Source: Lachnospiraceae bacterium | Lineage (GTDB): Bacteria > Bacillota > Clostridia > Lachnospirales > Lachnospiraceae | Length of the DNA: 64,000 bases | Reading direction: 5' to 3' | Assembly (NCBI GenBank): GCA_910574805.1 | Contig: CAJTCV010000015.1 | Coordinates: 1 to 64,000 of the forward strand | Notes under the pieces: generated by a model | What the model was told of the DNA's origin: nothing | Database searches by the model: none | What the model saw: only the letters and a program-made list of their open reading frames with translations | Shown here: positions 32,774-41,820 of the stretch, piece by piece | How positions within the stretch are numbered: position 1 is the first letter of the stretch | Layout: every line of letters begins with the position of its first letter | Translations under genes and position numbers: made by a program

Positions 32774-33256
32774 TTATTCCTCCTCATACTCCATAAATAC
32801 GGACCAGCCAGCCAGATGATCCAGCAGAAGATCCACCTTGTCACTGCCTTCCTTCAGTTTTTCCGTGATGGATCTGTGAGTGTCCTCCAGAAAATACAGC
32901 TCCGGATCCGGACTCCTGCTGCCTGCTCCGGGAAGGACAAACAGCATCAGCAGCGAAACCGCCAGCGCAAACCCCACTTTCAGACTGTAGAGAAACAGAC
33001 GCGTCTGTCTGGAGGTCCGGCGAATGGTTCTGGCTGCCTGGATGTCCGGACGCCTGCTCTTCTCCAGAATCTCTTCCCGCAGATAAGCCGGCGGTTCCAG
33101 AAGTTCCTGCTCCACATAAGCTGACAGAAGCTCTGCACAGTAGTCACACACTCCCGCATGAGCGAACAGCTCCGCTTCTTCTGCTGCCGGAAGTGTACCG
33201 GATGTCCATGCGGCCAGTTCCTCAGTTGTCAGATGTTTTGTTCGTTCTGTCATCAT
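32774..33256 (-). CDS. Anti-sigma factor, zinc-finger (HC2) type
   Basis: 160 aa. N-terminal zf-HC2/ZAS-like motif H-x3-C-x2-C (HAGVCDYCAELL) with an upstream Leu/Glu-rich helix, a basic linker, one membrane helix (VGFALAVSLLMLFVLPG) and a short outer tail. This is the classic membrane anti-sigma layout: the zinc domain holds the ECF sigma at the membrane until a signal releases it. Start overlaps the sigma gene stop by four bases. Confidence 0.85.
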   Translation of the reverse strand: MMTERTKHLTTEELAAWTSGTLPAAEEAELFAHAGVCDYCAELLSAYVEQELLEPPAYLREEILEKSRRPDIQAARTIRRTSRQTRLFLYSLKVGFALAVSLLMLFVLPGAGSRSPDPELYFLEDTHRSITEKLKEGSDKVDLLLDHLAGWSVFMEYEEE

Positions 33257-33789
33257 GCGCGTCCTCCTTTCAGTCTTTTTTTCAAAAATCCTCTGGCACG
33301 GTAGACCTGGGTCTGCACGGTCCGAAGATTCCGCCCTTTTTCTTCTGCAATTTCCTTTATGGATTTTTCCTCACAGAAATGTGCTTCCGCAATCTCTCCG
33401 TAGGGCGGCGGGAGCTGTCTGCACAGTTCCAGCATCTCTTTTTTCGATTCGTCCATCAGGCAGAGGACTTCCGGATCCGATTTCTGATCTGGAAGCTCCA
33501 GAAATACCTGTTCTTCTGCCGGCTGGATCCTGCGCGCCGCGCTTTTCTGATGATCCAGACATTTGTTGACGGCAATCCGGCAGATCCATGCCCGCTCGTG
33601 TTCCCCGTCAAAGCCAGGCAGTCTCTGGTAGGCGGACAGGAACGTCTCCTGGGTCAGATCCTGTGCGTCAAACAGATTGCCTGTCATCCGGAAACACAGG
33701 GTGTAGACCAGCTTCTCATATTTGGTAAGCAGCGCTGTAAACTGTTCTTCTGTTCCGATCGTTCCCGCCTCCTTTTCTGGACTCTTCAC
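33253..33789 (-). CDS. ECF-type RNA polymerase sigma factor
   Basis: 178 aa. Region 2 is LVYTLCFRMTGNLFDAQDLTQETFLSAY with the DAxDLxQExFL signature; region 4 is PPYGEIAEAHFCEEKSIKEI followed by the HTH GRNLRTVQTQVYRARGFLK. Cognate anti-sigma overlaps downstream, a membrane protein follows. Divergent from a second sigma operon starting at 33947; both may respond to envelope stress. Confidence 0.92.
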   Translation of the reverse strand: MKSPEKEAGTIGTEEQFTALLTKYEKLVYTLCFRMTGNLFDAQDLTQETFLSAYQRLPGFDGEHERAWICRIAVNKCLDHQKSAARRIQPAEEQVFLELPDQKSDPEVLCLMDESKKEMLELCRQLPPPYGEIAEAHFCEEKSIKEIAEEKGRNLRTVQTQVYRARGFLKKRLKGGRA

Positions 33790-33946
33790 TTATTATAACG
33801 AGCGGGAAATCGGAATTACTTCAAAATGATCAAAAAAATTTGAAAAAAATAAAAAAATGGTAGCTTCCTGCGCATCTGCAGCGTATTCTTAGTGAAAGCA
33901 TCCATGAACTACGGAACTTTTCATTTTTTTATAAGAGGTATGAAGC
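33790..33946. promoter_or_regulatory. Shared intergenic region of two divergent ECF sigma operons
   Basis: 157 AT-rich bases with A-tracts (about 33,825-33,857). Both operons must start here. I see no unambiguous -35/-10 for either housekeeping or ECF polymerase; a consensus derived from other promoters of this genome would be needed. Confidence 0.4.
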
Positions 33947-34417
33947 ATGCAGGATCGTCTGGAAAAAACGATACGACAATATTCTCCCATGGTCTATCGG
34001 CTGGCCTGTGCACGGGCGGGAAACCGGCAGGATGCGGATGAGATCTATCAGGAGGTCTTTCTCCGTTATATCCGGAAACAGCCGGCATTCCAAAATGAAA
34101 CACATGAAAAAGCCTGGTTTCTCAAAGTAACTGCAAACTGCGCCAACAGTCTGTGGCGCTCGGCACGGAAATGGCACACAGAACCGCTTCCGGAGGATCT
34201 TTTGCTGGAGACTCCGGAAGAGATCGATCTGTCCCATGCACTTGGGAAGCTGCCCCCGGCCTACCGGGAGGTCATTCATCTCTTTTATTATGAAGAACTG
34301 TCCACCAGAGAGATCGGCCAGATCCTGCACCGGAGGACATCCACCGTGCGGACTCAGCTTACCCGCGCAAGGGCAATCCTGAAAAAATATTTAAAGGAGG
34401 AATATGATGAATTTTAA
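33947..34417 (+). CDS. ECF-type RNA polymerase sigma factor
   Basis: 156 aa. Region 2 MVYRLACARAGNRQDADEIY has DADEIYQEVFLRY; region 4 is LPPAYREVIHLFYYEELSTR then EIGQILHRRTSTVRTQLTRA. The downstream DUF4179 protein overlaps its last 14 bases and is the likely anti-sigma partner. This sigma/DUF4179 pair is common in Clostridia. ATG 33947 follows AGAGG. Confidence 0.92.
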   Translation: MQDRLEKTIRQYSPMVYRLACARAGNRQDADEIYQEVFLRYIRKQPAFQNETHEKAWFLKVTANCANSLWRSARKWHTEPLPEDLLLETPEEIDLSHALGKLPPAYREVIHLFYYEELSTREIGQILHRRTSTVRTQLTRARAILKKYLKEEYDEF

Positions 34418-35465
34418 GGACACCTACAGACGCCTGAACGACGCAGTCCTTCCGGACCGGAGACTGACCGACGAGCTGCTCAAAAGAGCAGGGAAACAGT
34501 CCCGGAGACATCGCCCGGTCAGAACGTTACGTATCGGATACGGTGCAGCCGCCGCCATATTCTGTCTCTGCGCGGGACTCTTTATCTCCATGCCGGTGCT
34601 TGCCGCCCGCCTGGATCCGGTTCACCGGTTCCTGTATCTGCTGTCGCCCAGAGCTGCCCAGTATCTCATGCCGGTACAGATGTCCGCAGAGGATCAGGGC
34701 ATCCGTATGGAGGTGGTCTCTGCCAGCGTCCACGGAGATACCGCCTGCATCTACATCACCATGGAAGACCTGACCGGAGACCGGATTGATGAGACGACCG
34801 ACCTTTATGACAGTTATTCCATTCATCGCCCCTTCGATGCAGTGGGCACCTGCGAGCGCGCCGGCTATGACGCCGCTTCCGGCAAGGTTTCCTTCCTGAT
34901 CACACTGAAGGAGCGTTCCGGAGAATGGGAGGAACATTCCATTCAGGGGGAAAAGATCACCTTTTCCGTGAAGGAATTTTTAAGCCGCAAATTCACCTGT
35001 GAGGATCTCTCCATCCCTCTGGACCTGAGCGATCTCCCGGAGGAGCCCCGGACAAAAGAAGCTGATCTGCGCGGATGCGGCGGAGACTTTGAAGCCTACG
35101 GAATTGATGAGACTGCCCGTGTCCTGATTCCCGATACTTCCGTTCCGGTCCTTCCTGATGACGGAGTCACTCTGACCGGGATCGGTTATGTGGACGGGAT
35201 GCTCCACATCCAGACCGCCCTGGAAGATACACCGGAAAATGATAATCACGGTTATCTGTGGCTGGAAACTGACAGCAAAACCTGTGAATCCGTCTATACG
35301 GTCAGTTTTCTGGAAGAGACAAAAGACGGTCATTCTGTCACATATTACGAACAGGTGTTCGATATCTCGCCAGAGCAGCTGACAGATGCCTCGCTCCATG
35401 GCCGCTTTGTCATCTCCGGTCAGAAGACGAAAGGGTGCTGGAAAGTGACCTTTCCGCTGGAATAA
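34404..35465 (+). CDS. DUF4179 membrane protein, putative anti-sigma factor
   Basis: 353 aa. About 45 cytoplasmic residues at the N-terminus (sigma-binding region RRLNDAVLPDRRLTDELL), one membrane helix (GAAAAIFCLCAGLFISMPVL), then a DUF4179-type extracytoplasmic domain: VVSASVHGDTACIYITMEDL and later beta-rich repeats. Coupled by overlap to the ECF sigma gene. The large outer domain should sense the signal that releases the sigma factor. Nature of the signal unknown. Confidence 0.85.
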   Translation: MMNFKDTYRRLNDAVLPDRRLTDELLKRAGKQSRRHRPVRTLRIGYGAAAAIFCLCAGLFISMPVLAARLDPVHRFLYLLSPRAAQYLMPVQMSAEDQGIRMEVVSASVHGDTACIYITMEDLTGDRIDETTDLYDSYSIHRPFDAVGTCERAGYDAASGKVSFLITLKERSGEWEEHSIQGEKITFSVKEFLSRKFTCEDLSIPLDLSDLPEEPRTKEADLRGCGGDFEAYGIDETARVLIPDTSVPVLPDDGVTLTGIGYVDGMLHIQTALEDTPENDNHGYLWLETDSKTCESVYTVSFLEETKDGHSVTYYEQVFDISPEQLTDASLHGRFVISGQKTKGCWKVTFPLE

Positions 35466-35520
35466 GACACCTGACCGCCCGCTATGTGAACCGTCACTCT
35501 GCAGACCGGGCAGTCCCGTC

Positions 35521-35724
35521 TCACTCCAGATCCAGCTTCGGAGGAACATCCAGTTCCTCCGGCACATATTTCCCGTTCTTCTTCCGCTGTCTTACACATT
35601 CGGTCAGCAGGTATTCAATCTGTCCGTTTACTGAGCGGAAATCCTCCTCTGCCCATGCTGCGATGGCATCGTACAGCTTCGGTGACAATCGCAGCGGCAC
35701 CTGTTTTTTCCGGTTGTCCGCCAT
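35521..35724 (-). CDS. Ribbon-helix-helix DNA-binding protein (Arc/CopG-like)
   Basis: 67 aa. The N-terminal strand [20 protein letters not shown] followed by [17 protein letters not shown] is a ribbon-helix-helix fold; RSVNGQIE is the family's second-helix motif. A basic/Pro tail closes it. One base separates the SPFH stop from its ATG, so the two are translationally coupled. It could autoregulate the pair through the dyad at 36767-36785. No toxin partner is present, so it is probably not a toxin-antitoxin antitoxin. Confidence 0.8.
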   Translation of the reverse strand: MADNRKKQVPLRLSPKLYDAIAAWAEEDFRSVNGQIEYLLTECVRQRKKNGKYVPEELDVPPKLDLE

Positions 35725-35725
35725 A

Positions 35726-36745
35726 TCAGTACAGCGTTCCTGTGTTTACGATGGGCTGAGCGTCGTGGTTTCCGCAGAGAACCACCAGAAGATTGGAGAC
35801 CATGGCTGCCTTCCGCTCTTCATCCAGCGTAACCACTTCATTTTCATTCAGGCGCTCCAGCGCCATCTCCACCATACCCACAGCGCCGTCCACGATCATC
35901 TTTCTCGCATCGATGACAGCGGACGCCTGCTGACGCTGGAGCATGACTGCTGCGATCTCCGGCGCATACGCCAGATAAGTGATCCGCGCCTCTACAATCT
36001 CGATCCCCGCCTCATTGACCCGCTTCTGAATCTCATCCCGGATCCGCAGTGCCACGATCTCGCTGGATCCCCGGAGACTTCCCTCATCTGCGATCCCGTC
36101 GCCGGTGGTATCCACGCCCGGAGCCACATCATAAGGATACAGGCGGACGATGTTCCGAAGAGCGCTGTCGCACTGAAGGGAAAGAAATTCCTTGTAATTG
36201 TCCACGTTGAACACTGCCTTCGCCGTATCCACGATCCGCCAGGTGACCGCAATGCCGATCTCGATGGGATTGCCCAGACAGTCGTTGATCTTCTGCCGGT
36301 TGTTGCTGAGGGTCATGATTTTCAGAGAGAGCTTTTTCCCGGTGCCGTCAAGAGCAGCGGCGGCGGCCGCTGCTGCCGCATCCGAACCGGACGCAGAAGC
36401 ATGCTTTACATCCCCGCTCTGACTGAGTCTGGTCCTGGCAGCCGGATTCACACTGGTACAGAATGGATTGACAAAATAAAATCCGCTGTCCTTCAGAGTT
36501 CCCACATATTTTCCAAACAGTGTGAGCACCACCGCTTCCTGAGGCTTCAGAACCGTCAGACCGCACAGCGGAATCCATCCGATACACAGCGCAACAATGC
36601 ACACGATCATCAGTACAGGGTTCCCGCTCCTGCCAAGCTCCATACCGCCGATGATCGTTCCGGTCACCGCCAGAATGTACAGGACGAGAACGGACAGGAG
36701 CACTGCCATTCCATTTTTCCGGTTATTCAGTACGATTTCTTTCAT
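35726..36745 (-). CDS. SPFH/Band 7 (prohibitin-like) membrane protein
   Basis: 339 aa. Two N-terminal helices ([40 protein letters not shown]) then a Band 7 domain: [48 protein letters not shown]. An Ala run of nine ([18 protein letters not shown]) interrupts the domain near residue 125, encoded by a GCN-rich stretch at 36345-36385. Such proteins form oligomeric scaffolds in membrane microdomains. First gene of a pair with the ribbon-helix-helix protein. Confidence 0.88.
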   Translation of the reverse strand: MKEIVLNNRKNGMAVLLSVLVLYILAVTGTIIGGMELGRSGNPVLMIVCIVALCIGWIPLCGLTVLKPQEAVVLTLFGKYVGTLKDSGFYFVNPFCTSVNPAARTRLSQSGDVKHASASGSDAAAAAAAAALDGTGKKLSLKIMTLSNNRQKINDCLGNPIEIGIAVTWRIVDTAKAVFNVDNYKEFLSLQCDSALRNIVRLYPYDVAPGVDTTGDGIADEGSLRGSSEIVALRIRDEIQKRVNEAGIEIVEARITYLAYAPEIAAVMLQRQQASAVIDARKMIVDGAVGMVEMALERLNENEVVTLDEERKAAMVSNLLVVLCGNHDAQPIVNTGTLY

Positions 36746-36766
36746 TTGTAATTTCCTCCATCTTTA

Positions 36767-36805
36767 TGATATTAAAATAATATCACTATAATTTCTTTTT
36801 GTCAA
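36767..36805 (-). promoter_or_regulatory. Promoter and dyad of the SPFH operon
   Basis: Minus strand TTGACA (complement of 36800-36805), 17 bases, TATTAT (complement of 36777-36782). The 19-base dyad TGATATTAAAATAATATCA (36767-36785) covers the -10, and a further GATATTG half-site overlaps the -35. Likely autoregulatory site. Confidence 0.7.
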
Positions 36806-36972
36806 TATCATTTAAAAAGAAAGACTTTCAGGGAAGCCATCTGGATCGTCGCTCACAGGAATAAATCTGCTGACCGGACAGGATGCAGACGAAACAGATA
36901 CACAGGCCCTTCCCTGTGTCAAAAATATCCTGCCATCCATATACTGATAAAAAGAACAAAATATTGGTAACT

Positions 36973-37530
36973 ATGAACAGATCATGTAATTTCAGCAATG
37001 TCACCAACGATTATCTGGCATTCTATGATGGTATCCTGTGTGATATGATCGATGAGATGACCCATGCAGATTTGTCAGACAGTATCTCTCACAATTTTAT
37101 CACACAGATGATCCCCCATCATCAGGGAGCCATCGAGATGTCCCGGAATCTTCTAAGATACACCACGCACATCCCGCTGGAGAATCTGGCGCTTCGGATC
37201 ATCACGGAGCAGACCAGGAGCATCTCTCATATGCGGGCCATCCTGTGCTCCTGCGACGCCGTCCACAATTCCAAAGAGGATCTGTGCTGTTATCAGACCC
37301 GTACGAAAAAAATAATACGGACCATGTCCTGTGAAATGAAACACGCCTGCGCCTCCAACTGTGTCAACTGCAATTTTATCCGGGAGATGATCCCCCATCA
37401 CTGCGCCGCCATTGCCATGTCGGAAAATACTCTGCGGTACTGTATCTGTCCGGAGCTGATCCCCATTCTGGACCGGATCATCCGGTCCCAGAAGCGGGAG
37501 GTATGTCAGATGCGGTGTCTTCTCCAGTAA
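36973..37530 (+). CDS. Tandem DUF305 protein
   Basis: 185 aa from ATG 36973; an in-frame ATG at 36883 would add 30 residues of poor family fit, and neither start has a good binding site. Two DUF305 (ferritin-like) units in tandem: the first with ITQMIPHHQGAIEMSRNLL, the second with IREMIPHHCAAIAMSENTL. The paired His residues suggest metal binding. The second unit also carries several Cys (CASNCVNCNF), unlike the first. No signal peptide, so cytoplasmic here although many DUF305 proteins are exported. Function of the family is unclear. Confidence 0.75.
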   Translation: MNRSCNFSNVTNDYLAFYDGILCDMIDEMTHADLSDSISHNFITQMIPHHQGAIEMSRNLLRYTTHIPLENLALRIITEQTRSISHMRAILCSCDAVHNSKEDLCCYQTRTKKIIRTMSCEMKHACASNCVNCNFIREMIPHHCAAIAMSENTLRYCICPELIPILDRIIRSQKREVCQMRCLLQ

Positions 37531-37558
37531 AATTAAAAAAAGAAGACGGTCTCAAGAC

Positions 37559-37603
37559 GTGTTCCTGTCTGCCCGGCAGCACCGGACAGACAGGAACACA
37601 TTT
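37559..37603 (+). terminator. Long hairpin between convergent DUF305 and J-domain genes
   Basis: GTGTTCCTGTCTG (37559-37571) and CAGACAGGAACAC (37587-37599) are exact complements, followed on the plus strand by ATTTT. Likely terminator for the DUF305 gene with a short U-run. Confidence 0.6.
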
Positions 37604-37634
37604 TGCGCCAGTCTCCTGCTTTCTAAACTGTTTT

Positions 37635-39131
37635 TTAATACCACGCTTCTACTTCGGACAGCTCTTCCGCAGTCCCCTGCCATGCTCCAAAGAATCTGCT
37701 CTCTTCCCCGCGACTCACCTGAAATCCGCTCCCGTCCTCCAGCACCTGGACATCTGCTCCCGAACTGCAGAGCAGATGCCAGATATTGCCCACCGTGATC
37801 CAGGACGATTCCGCCCGCTGGACATGACCGTCGGACCTCTCCGTCGCACCGTCTGTATAAGTCGCCATGAACACTCTGCATATTTTTTCTTCACCAATAT
37901 ACAGACTGCTCCAGATTCCCTCCCTGTCCTCCCATTCCATACACAGCTTTTCATATAAAGGCCCCAGCTCCCGGTACTGCTCTTCCGTCAGGTTCCATGC
38001 CTCATAGTTGAACATGTATACCATGTAAGACTCCCGCACTCTGGCGGCCAGCTCATCCCCGTCCAGAAGCTCCTCCACAGAATAGACCTGCTTCTCTGTC
38101 AGATCGGAATACATATCCCCTCCATCCATCATGATCTCAGGAAATGCAATCCCATCTGCACAGATGCTCACCCGTCCAACCGCAGCAAGCTCTTCATGCT
38201 CCCGGAACATTTCCGCCACCGTACCGCAGAACGCGTCAATCTGTTCATAATCCGGATAATACAGAAGGTATACCCTGGAATTTGCCACTGTCTGTATATC
38301 ATATAAAAGCCCATACTGCTTTGCACAGGACCGGAAAAGCTTTCTCGTATTGAGATCCTCCTCCAGCTCCCGGCCGGTCTGGTAAGAGCGCTCCTGTCTC
38401 TGATCCCGCGTCAGGTAACTGTACAGCATCATCGGGACGAGCACGCAGAAAAGAAGGGCAAGCGCCACAAGCATCTGATTTCTGCCGGCTGCCTCTTCTT
38501 CCTCCTGCTTTTGTTTCTGTTTTCTCAGGAGCCATGCATCATGTTCCGACCGTAAAAATCGAAGCAGCTTTTCTGCATCATCTCCGTATCCGGTTTCCTC
38601 TTCCTGAAAGCCGTAAATATCCCACAGGGGCAAAAGAAACTCTTCATATTTCAGATCCCCGCTGCGCGCGCCTGCAAAAGCCGCCAGAACAAGAGGATGC
38701 CATTTGATTTCCTGAAAGTCCTCGGATCGCAGGTATTCCCCCCACCATTTCAGGACGGGTTTCGTACGATAGCTGTCCTGAAGCTTTTCCCACTGTTCCT
38801 GGAAAAAATCCGCCCGCTGTTCCTGCTTTTTCACCCTGTCCTGGAAAAAAGCGGTCAATACGTCCTGCTCTGCATCCGGAGTTTTTGACTCACCGGTTTC
38901 CTCTTTTTCCGGCGCTTCGGTTTCTTCTGAAGGACAGGCGGACTCCTCACACTCTGCCGCATATTTCAGCGCCGCCTGATATGCATCATAAAGCACGCGA
39001 AATTCGTCCGGCTTTTCCTCCGGATGAACCATGCGGGACCCGGCGGCGTATGCCCGGCGGATCTTCTTCCTGTCAGTTGTCGGTTCGATCTGCAGGACGT
39101 CCCATATGTCTGCAGGTATCTGTCTCTCCAT
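37635..39131 (-). CDS. Membrane J-domain protein, partner of the HscC-like Hsp70
   Basis: 498 aa. Residues 5-55 are a J-domain-like helical pair (DIWDVLQIEPTTDRKKIRRA then a loop reading HPEEKPDEF, so HPE replaces the invariant HPD). A Glu-rich linker follows, then a helical module (WWGEYLRSEDFQEIKW, FLLPLWDIYGF), one membrane helix near residue 225 (MLVALALLFCVLVPMMLYSY) and an about 250-residue extracytoplasmic part with EETGYGDD-type acidic regions before it. Lies 12 bases behind the Hsp70 gene. J-proteins recruit substrates and stimulate Hsp70 ATPase; the variant loop may change that. Confidence 0.75.
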   Translation of the reverse strand: MERQIPADIWDVLQIEPTTDRKKIRRAYAAGSRMVHPEEKPDEFRVLYDAYQAALKYAAECEESACPSEETEAPEKEETGESKTPDAEQDVLTAFFQDRVKKQEQRADFFQEQWEKLQDSYRTKPVLKWWGEYLRSEDFQEIKWHPLVLAAFAGARSGDLKYEEFLLPLWDIYGFQEEETGYGDDAEKLLRFLRSEHDAWLLRKQKQKQEEEEAAGRNQMLVALALLFCVLVPMMLYSYLTRDQRQERSYQTGRELEEDLNTRKLFRSCAKQYGLLYDIQTVANSRVYLLYYPDYEQIDAFCGTVAEMFREHEELAAVGRVSICADGIAFPEIMMDGGDMYSDLTEKQVYSVEELLDGDELAARVRESYMVYMFNYEAWNLTEEQYRELGPLYEKLCMEWEDREGIWSSLYIGEEKICRVFMATYTDGATERSDGHVQRAESSWITVGNIWHLLCSSGADVQVLEDGSGFQVSRGEESRFFGAWQGTAEELSEVEAWY

Positions 39132-39143
39132 CTTCCTCTCTCC

Positions 39144-40835
39144 CTACGGCTCTGTCCCGTCAAGGCGGTCGAAGACAGCTTCCGACTCCCGCAGGCAGTT
39201 GGATATCTTCTGATCATTCTGCCCTTCCAGAGCTTCCTGAAGTCTTTGCAGTACGCAGGCAACCTCTTTTCGTTCTTCTCCCACAAGCTCAGCAAACATA
39301 CGTTCGCCTCTGGCCAGTACAAGCCTGGTACGGATCCCGCCCGGGGGCGAAAGCTTATATGCATTCAATTCCTTCAGGCGCCTGTCAAGCTCCTGCTCGG
39401 ACAGCCGGAAATGTCTGCCGGCGATCACAGCCCGCTCTGTTCTCTTCTGAACATGGTCGGTCACCTCCACCTCCAGAATCCCGTTAATGTCGTAGGTAAA
39501 ACGGATCTCGATCCTTGCCTCGCCCTTTCGTACCGGAAGAATATCCATTTCCACAGTTCCAAGCTCTACATTATCTTCACAGTAATAGGCTTCTCCCTGG
39601 TAGATGCCGATGGAAATATGAGACTGACCGTCACGGGCATTGGTATAATATCCCGTTTTGGAACTGGGAAGGATACTGTTCCGTTCAATGATCGGAGACA
39701 TGACCGGTCTGGTCACATCTGAATAATTGACAATGCTCGTTCCCAGCGTAAAAGGACAGATATCCGTCAGTACCAGATCCCGAATCTCCTGTTTCCGTTC
39801 CTTGATTCCGGCATAAGTGCCGACGCCTGCGGCAACGATCTCATCCGGAGAACCGATCATGCAGGGAGTCTTTCCAAGAAATGTCTGCAGAAACAGGAAG
39901 ATCACCGGCATTCTGGAGGAACCGCCCACCAGAACGATCTCATCAATCTCATGAATCGTCCGGCTGCTGTCCCTCAGTACATTTTTAAGAACCTGGCCGA
40001 TCCGGTCAAAGAGCGTCTGGCAGGATTCCGCCAGAAGCATATTCGTGAGCGTAAAGGGCTGTTCGTCCGGACCGAAGGTGATCACAGCCTCTTTCTGAAC
40101 GGTCAGCTCTTTTTTGCATTTCTCCGACAGCCGGAGAAGGGAGGCTTTCTGATCTTCCTCCAAGTCCTCATAGTTCAGACCGCCGGCCTTACAGCAGCTG
40201 CGTGCAATCACCTCATCAAAATCATTTCCGCCCAGATGTGTATCTCCGCTCACTGCAACGATCTCGATTACATTTTCAAAATAGTCCACCACGGATACAT
40301 CCAGCGTCCCGCCCCCCAGATCAAATACAAGATAACTGCCTTCCTCCTGCCCGCTGATCCTGCTGGCGGCAAGTGCAGCAGCGGAAGGCTCGTTGATCAG
40401 GCGCTCAACATATATCCCGGCCAGCCTTCCCGCTTCCCGGGTGGCGTATCTTTGATCGTCATTGAAATATGCAGGCACACTGATCACAGCTTCTGTCACT
40501 GCTTCCCCCAGAAAACGTTCGGCATCCTCTTTCAGCTGACGCAGCACAAAAGAAGACAGCTCCTGCGGGGTAAAAGAACGTCCTGCCAGGGTAAAGACCT
40601 TCTCTGTTCCCATGTACCGCTTAAAAGAAGCTGCCGTATCTGAAGGATGCGTAATCAGCCGCTCCTTCGCCACAGCACCAATACAGATCTCTCCATTTTC
40701 TTCCACACTGACCACGCTTGGGGTCAGAACATCCCCCAGCGGGCCGGGTACCAGTCTGACCCGGCCATCCTGACATACACATACAAGACTGTTGGTCGTT
40801 CCAAGATCAATCCCGATGATTGCCACATCCATCAC
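39144..40835 (-). CDS. Hsp70 family chaperone, HscC-like
   Basis: 563 aa, shorter than DnaK (about 610-640) and close to HscC. Nucleotide-binding domain motifs: IGIDLGTTNSLVCVCQDG, SVPAYFNDDQRYATREAGRL, LVFDLGGGTLDVSVVDYFEN, VLVGGSSRMPVI. The substrate-binding part starts near LTDICPFTLGTSIVNYSD and is cut short after about 130 residues plus a helical lid. An HscC-like chaperone paired with a membrane J-protein parallels the HscC/DjlC pairing known in enterobacteria. No grpE is near. Probably assists membrane- or envelope-linked substrates. Confidence 0.88.
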   Translation of the reverse strand: MMDVAIIGIDLGTTNSLVCVCQDGRVRLVPGPLGDVLTPSVVSVEENGEICIGAVAKERLITHPSDTAASFKRYMGTEKVFTLAGRSFTPQELSSFVLRQLKEDAERFLGEAVTEAVISVPAYFNDDQRYATREAGRLAGIYVERLINEPSAAALAASRISGQEEGSYLVFDLGGGTLDVSVVDYFENVIEIVAVSGDTHLGGNDFDEVIARSCCKAGGLNYEDLEEDQKASLLRLSEKCKKELTVQKEAVITFGPDEQPFTLTNMLLAESCQTLFDRIGQVLKNVLRDSSRTIHEIDEIVLVGGSSRMPVIFLFLQTFLGKTPCMIGSPDEIVAAGVGTYAGIKERKQEIRDLVLTDICPFTLGTSIVNYSDVTRPVMSPIIERNSILPSSKTGYYTNARDGQSHISIGIYQGEAYYCEDNVELGTVEMDILPVRKGEARIEIRFTYDINGILEVEVTDHVQKRTERAVIAGRHFRLSEQELDRRLKELNAYKLSPPGGIRTRLVLARGERMFAELVGEERKEVACVLQRLQEALEGQNDQKISNCLRESEAVFDRLDGTEP

Positions 40836-40866
40836 CTCTCTTATTCAAAATAATACATACAGCATA

Positions 40867-41820
40867 TCAGATTGCTCCTGTTTGCTTTAGCAGGAAAATC
40901 CACCCGCAGATCGTCACGCAGGAAAAGAGAGACGAAAAGATCAGACATCCCGCCGCCAGCTCCGCATTGCTGTCCATCTGCTGGGCCATGGTATAGCTGG
41001 AGACCGCGCAGGGCGCGCCGAAGATCACGATCAGCAGTGCCAACGGGATCCCCCGGTATCCCAGCGCATACCCCGCAGCCAGCGCCATACCGGGACCGAT
41101 GATCAGCTTTCCCAGGACACCGGATACGATATTTCTCAGATTCTTGTGTACACTTTGGAAATAAAAGGAAGCTCCCATGACCAGAAGAGCTGCCGGTGTT
41201 GCCGCCGAAGCCACCTGTCCCACCGGCTGCAGAAGGACTTCGGGAAGCTCCAGGCGAAAAGCCACCGCACAGATCCCCGCCGCCGCTCCCAGAATCAGAG
41301 GGTTGGTCAGAATCTTTTTCAGAATATGTCCCGGCTGCATCCTTCCGCCCCGGAATACCTCCAGCGTAGCAACTGCCAGTATATTGTAAAGCGGCACGAT
41401 AACCGCCAGCATGATCGTAGTCAGTCCCAGGGCTTCTTCACCCATGAGATTTTCCATAACCGGCAGTCCCATCAGCACCAGATTGCCCCGATAGCACGCC
41501 TGAATCAGCGCTCCGCGGCTGGGATTGTCCCTGACGGTCAAAAGGGCATAGACGGTCCCCAGTGCATAGACCAGAAAAAGCATCCCCACGCAGAATCCAA
41601 AATAGGACGGGATCAGCACGCCGGAAAAGTCAGCCGTATAGATATTGTAAAACATCATAAACGGAAACATGACCTGGAAGACCGCATTGTTCACATGCTT
41701 CCGTTCCAGGTCAGTCAAAAGCTTCAGCCGGCGCGCTCCCATCCCCAGCAGAATCAGCAGAAAAATGGGAAGCACCGCTTCCGCTGCGATGATAAAATTT
41801 GCCGTCATCTTAAGGGTCAC
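40867..41820 (-). CDS. AEC family transporter (auxin efflux carrier-like permease)
   Basis: 317 aa, about ten membrane helices in two halves, with family features ILLGMGARRLKLLTDLERKH, YRGNLVLMGLPVMENLMG and IFGAPCAVSSYTMAQQMDSN. AEC proteins export or import organic acids such as malate; the substrate here is unknown. Start overlaps the NUDIX stop by four bases, so it is the last gene of the rplU-to-AEC leftward run or a sub-operon with the NUDIX gene. Confidence 0.88.
   Translation of the reverse strand: MTLKMTANFIIAAEAVLPIFLLILLGMGARRLKLLTDLERKHVNNAVFQVMFPFMMFYNIYTADFSGVLIPSYFGFCVGMLFLVYALGTVYALLTVRDNPSRGALIQACYRGNLVLMGLPVMENLMGEEALGLTTIMLAVIVPLYNILAVATLEVFRGGRMQPGHILKKILTNPLILGAAAGICAVAFRLELPEVLLQPVGQVASAATPAALLVMGASFYFQSVHKNLRNIVSGVLGKLIIGPGMALAAGYALGYRGIPLALLIVIFGAPCAVSSYTMAQQMDSNAELAAGCLIFSSLFSCVTICGWIFLLKQTGAI

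Noticed and set aside
35521-36745. SPFH/ribbon-helix-helix pair as a toxin-antitoxin system
   Set aside because: The partner is a large membrane scaffold and no toxin gene is adjacent; the small protein fits a regulator better.
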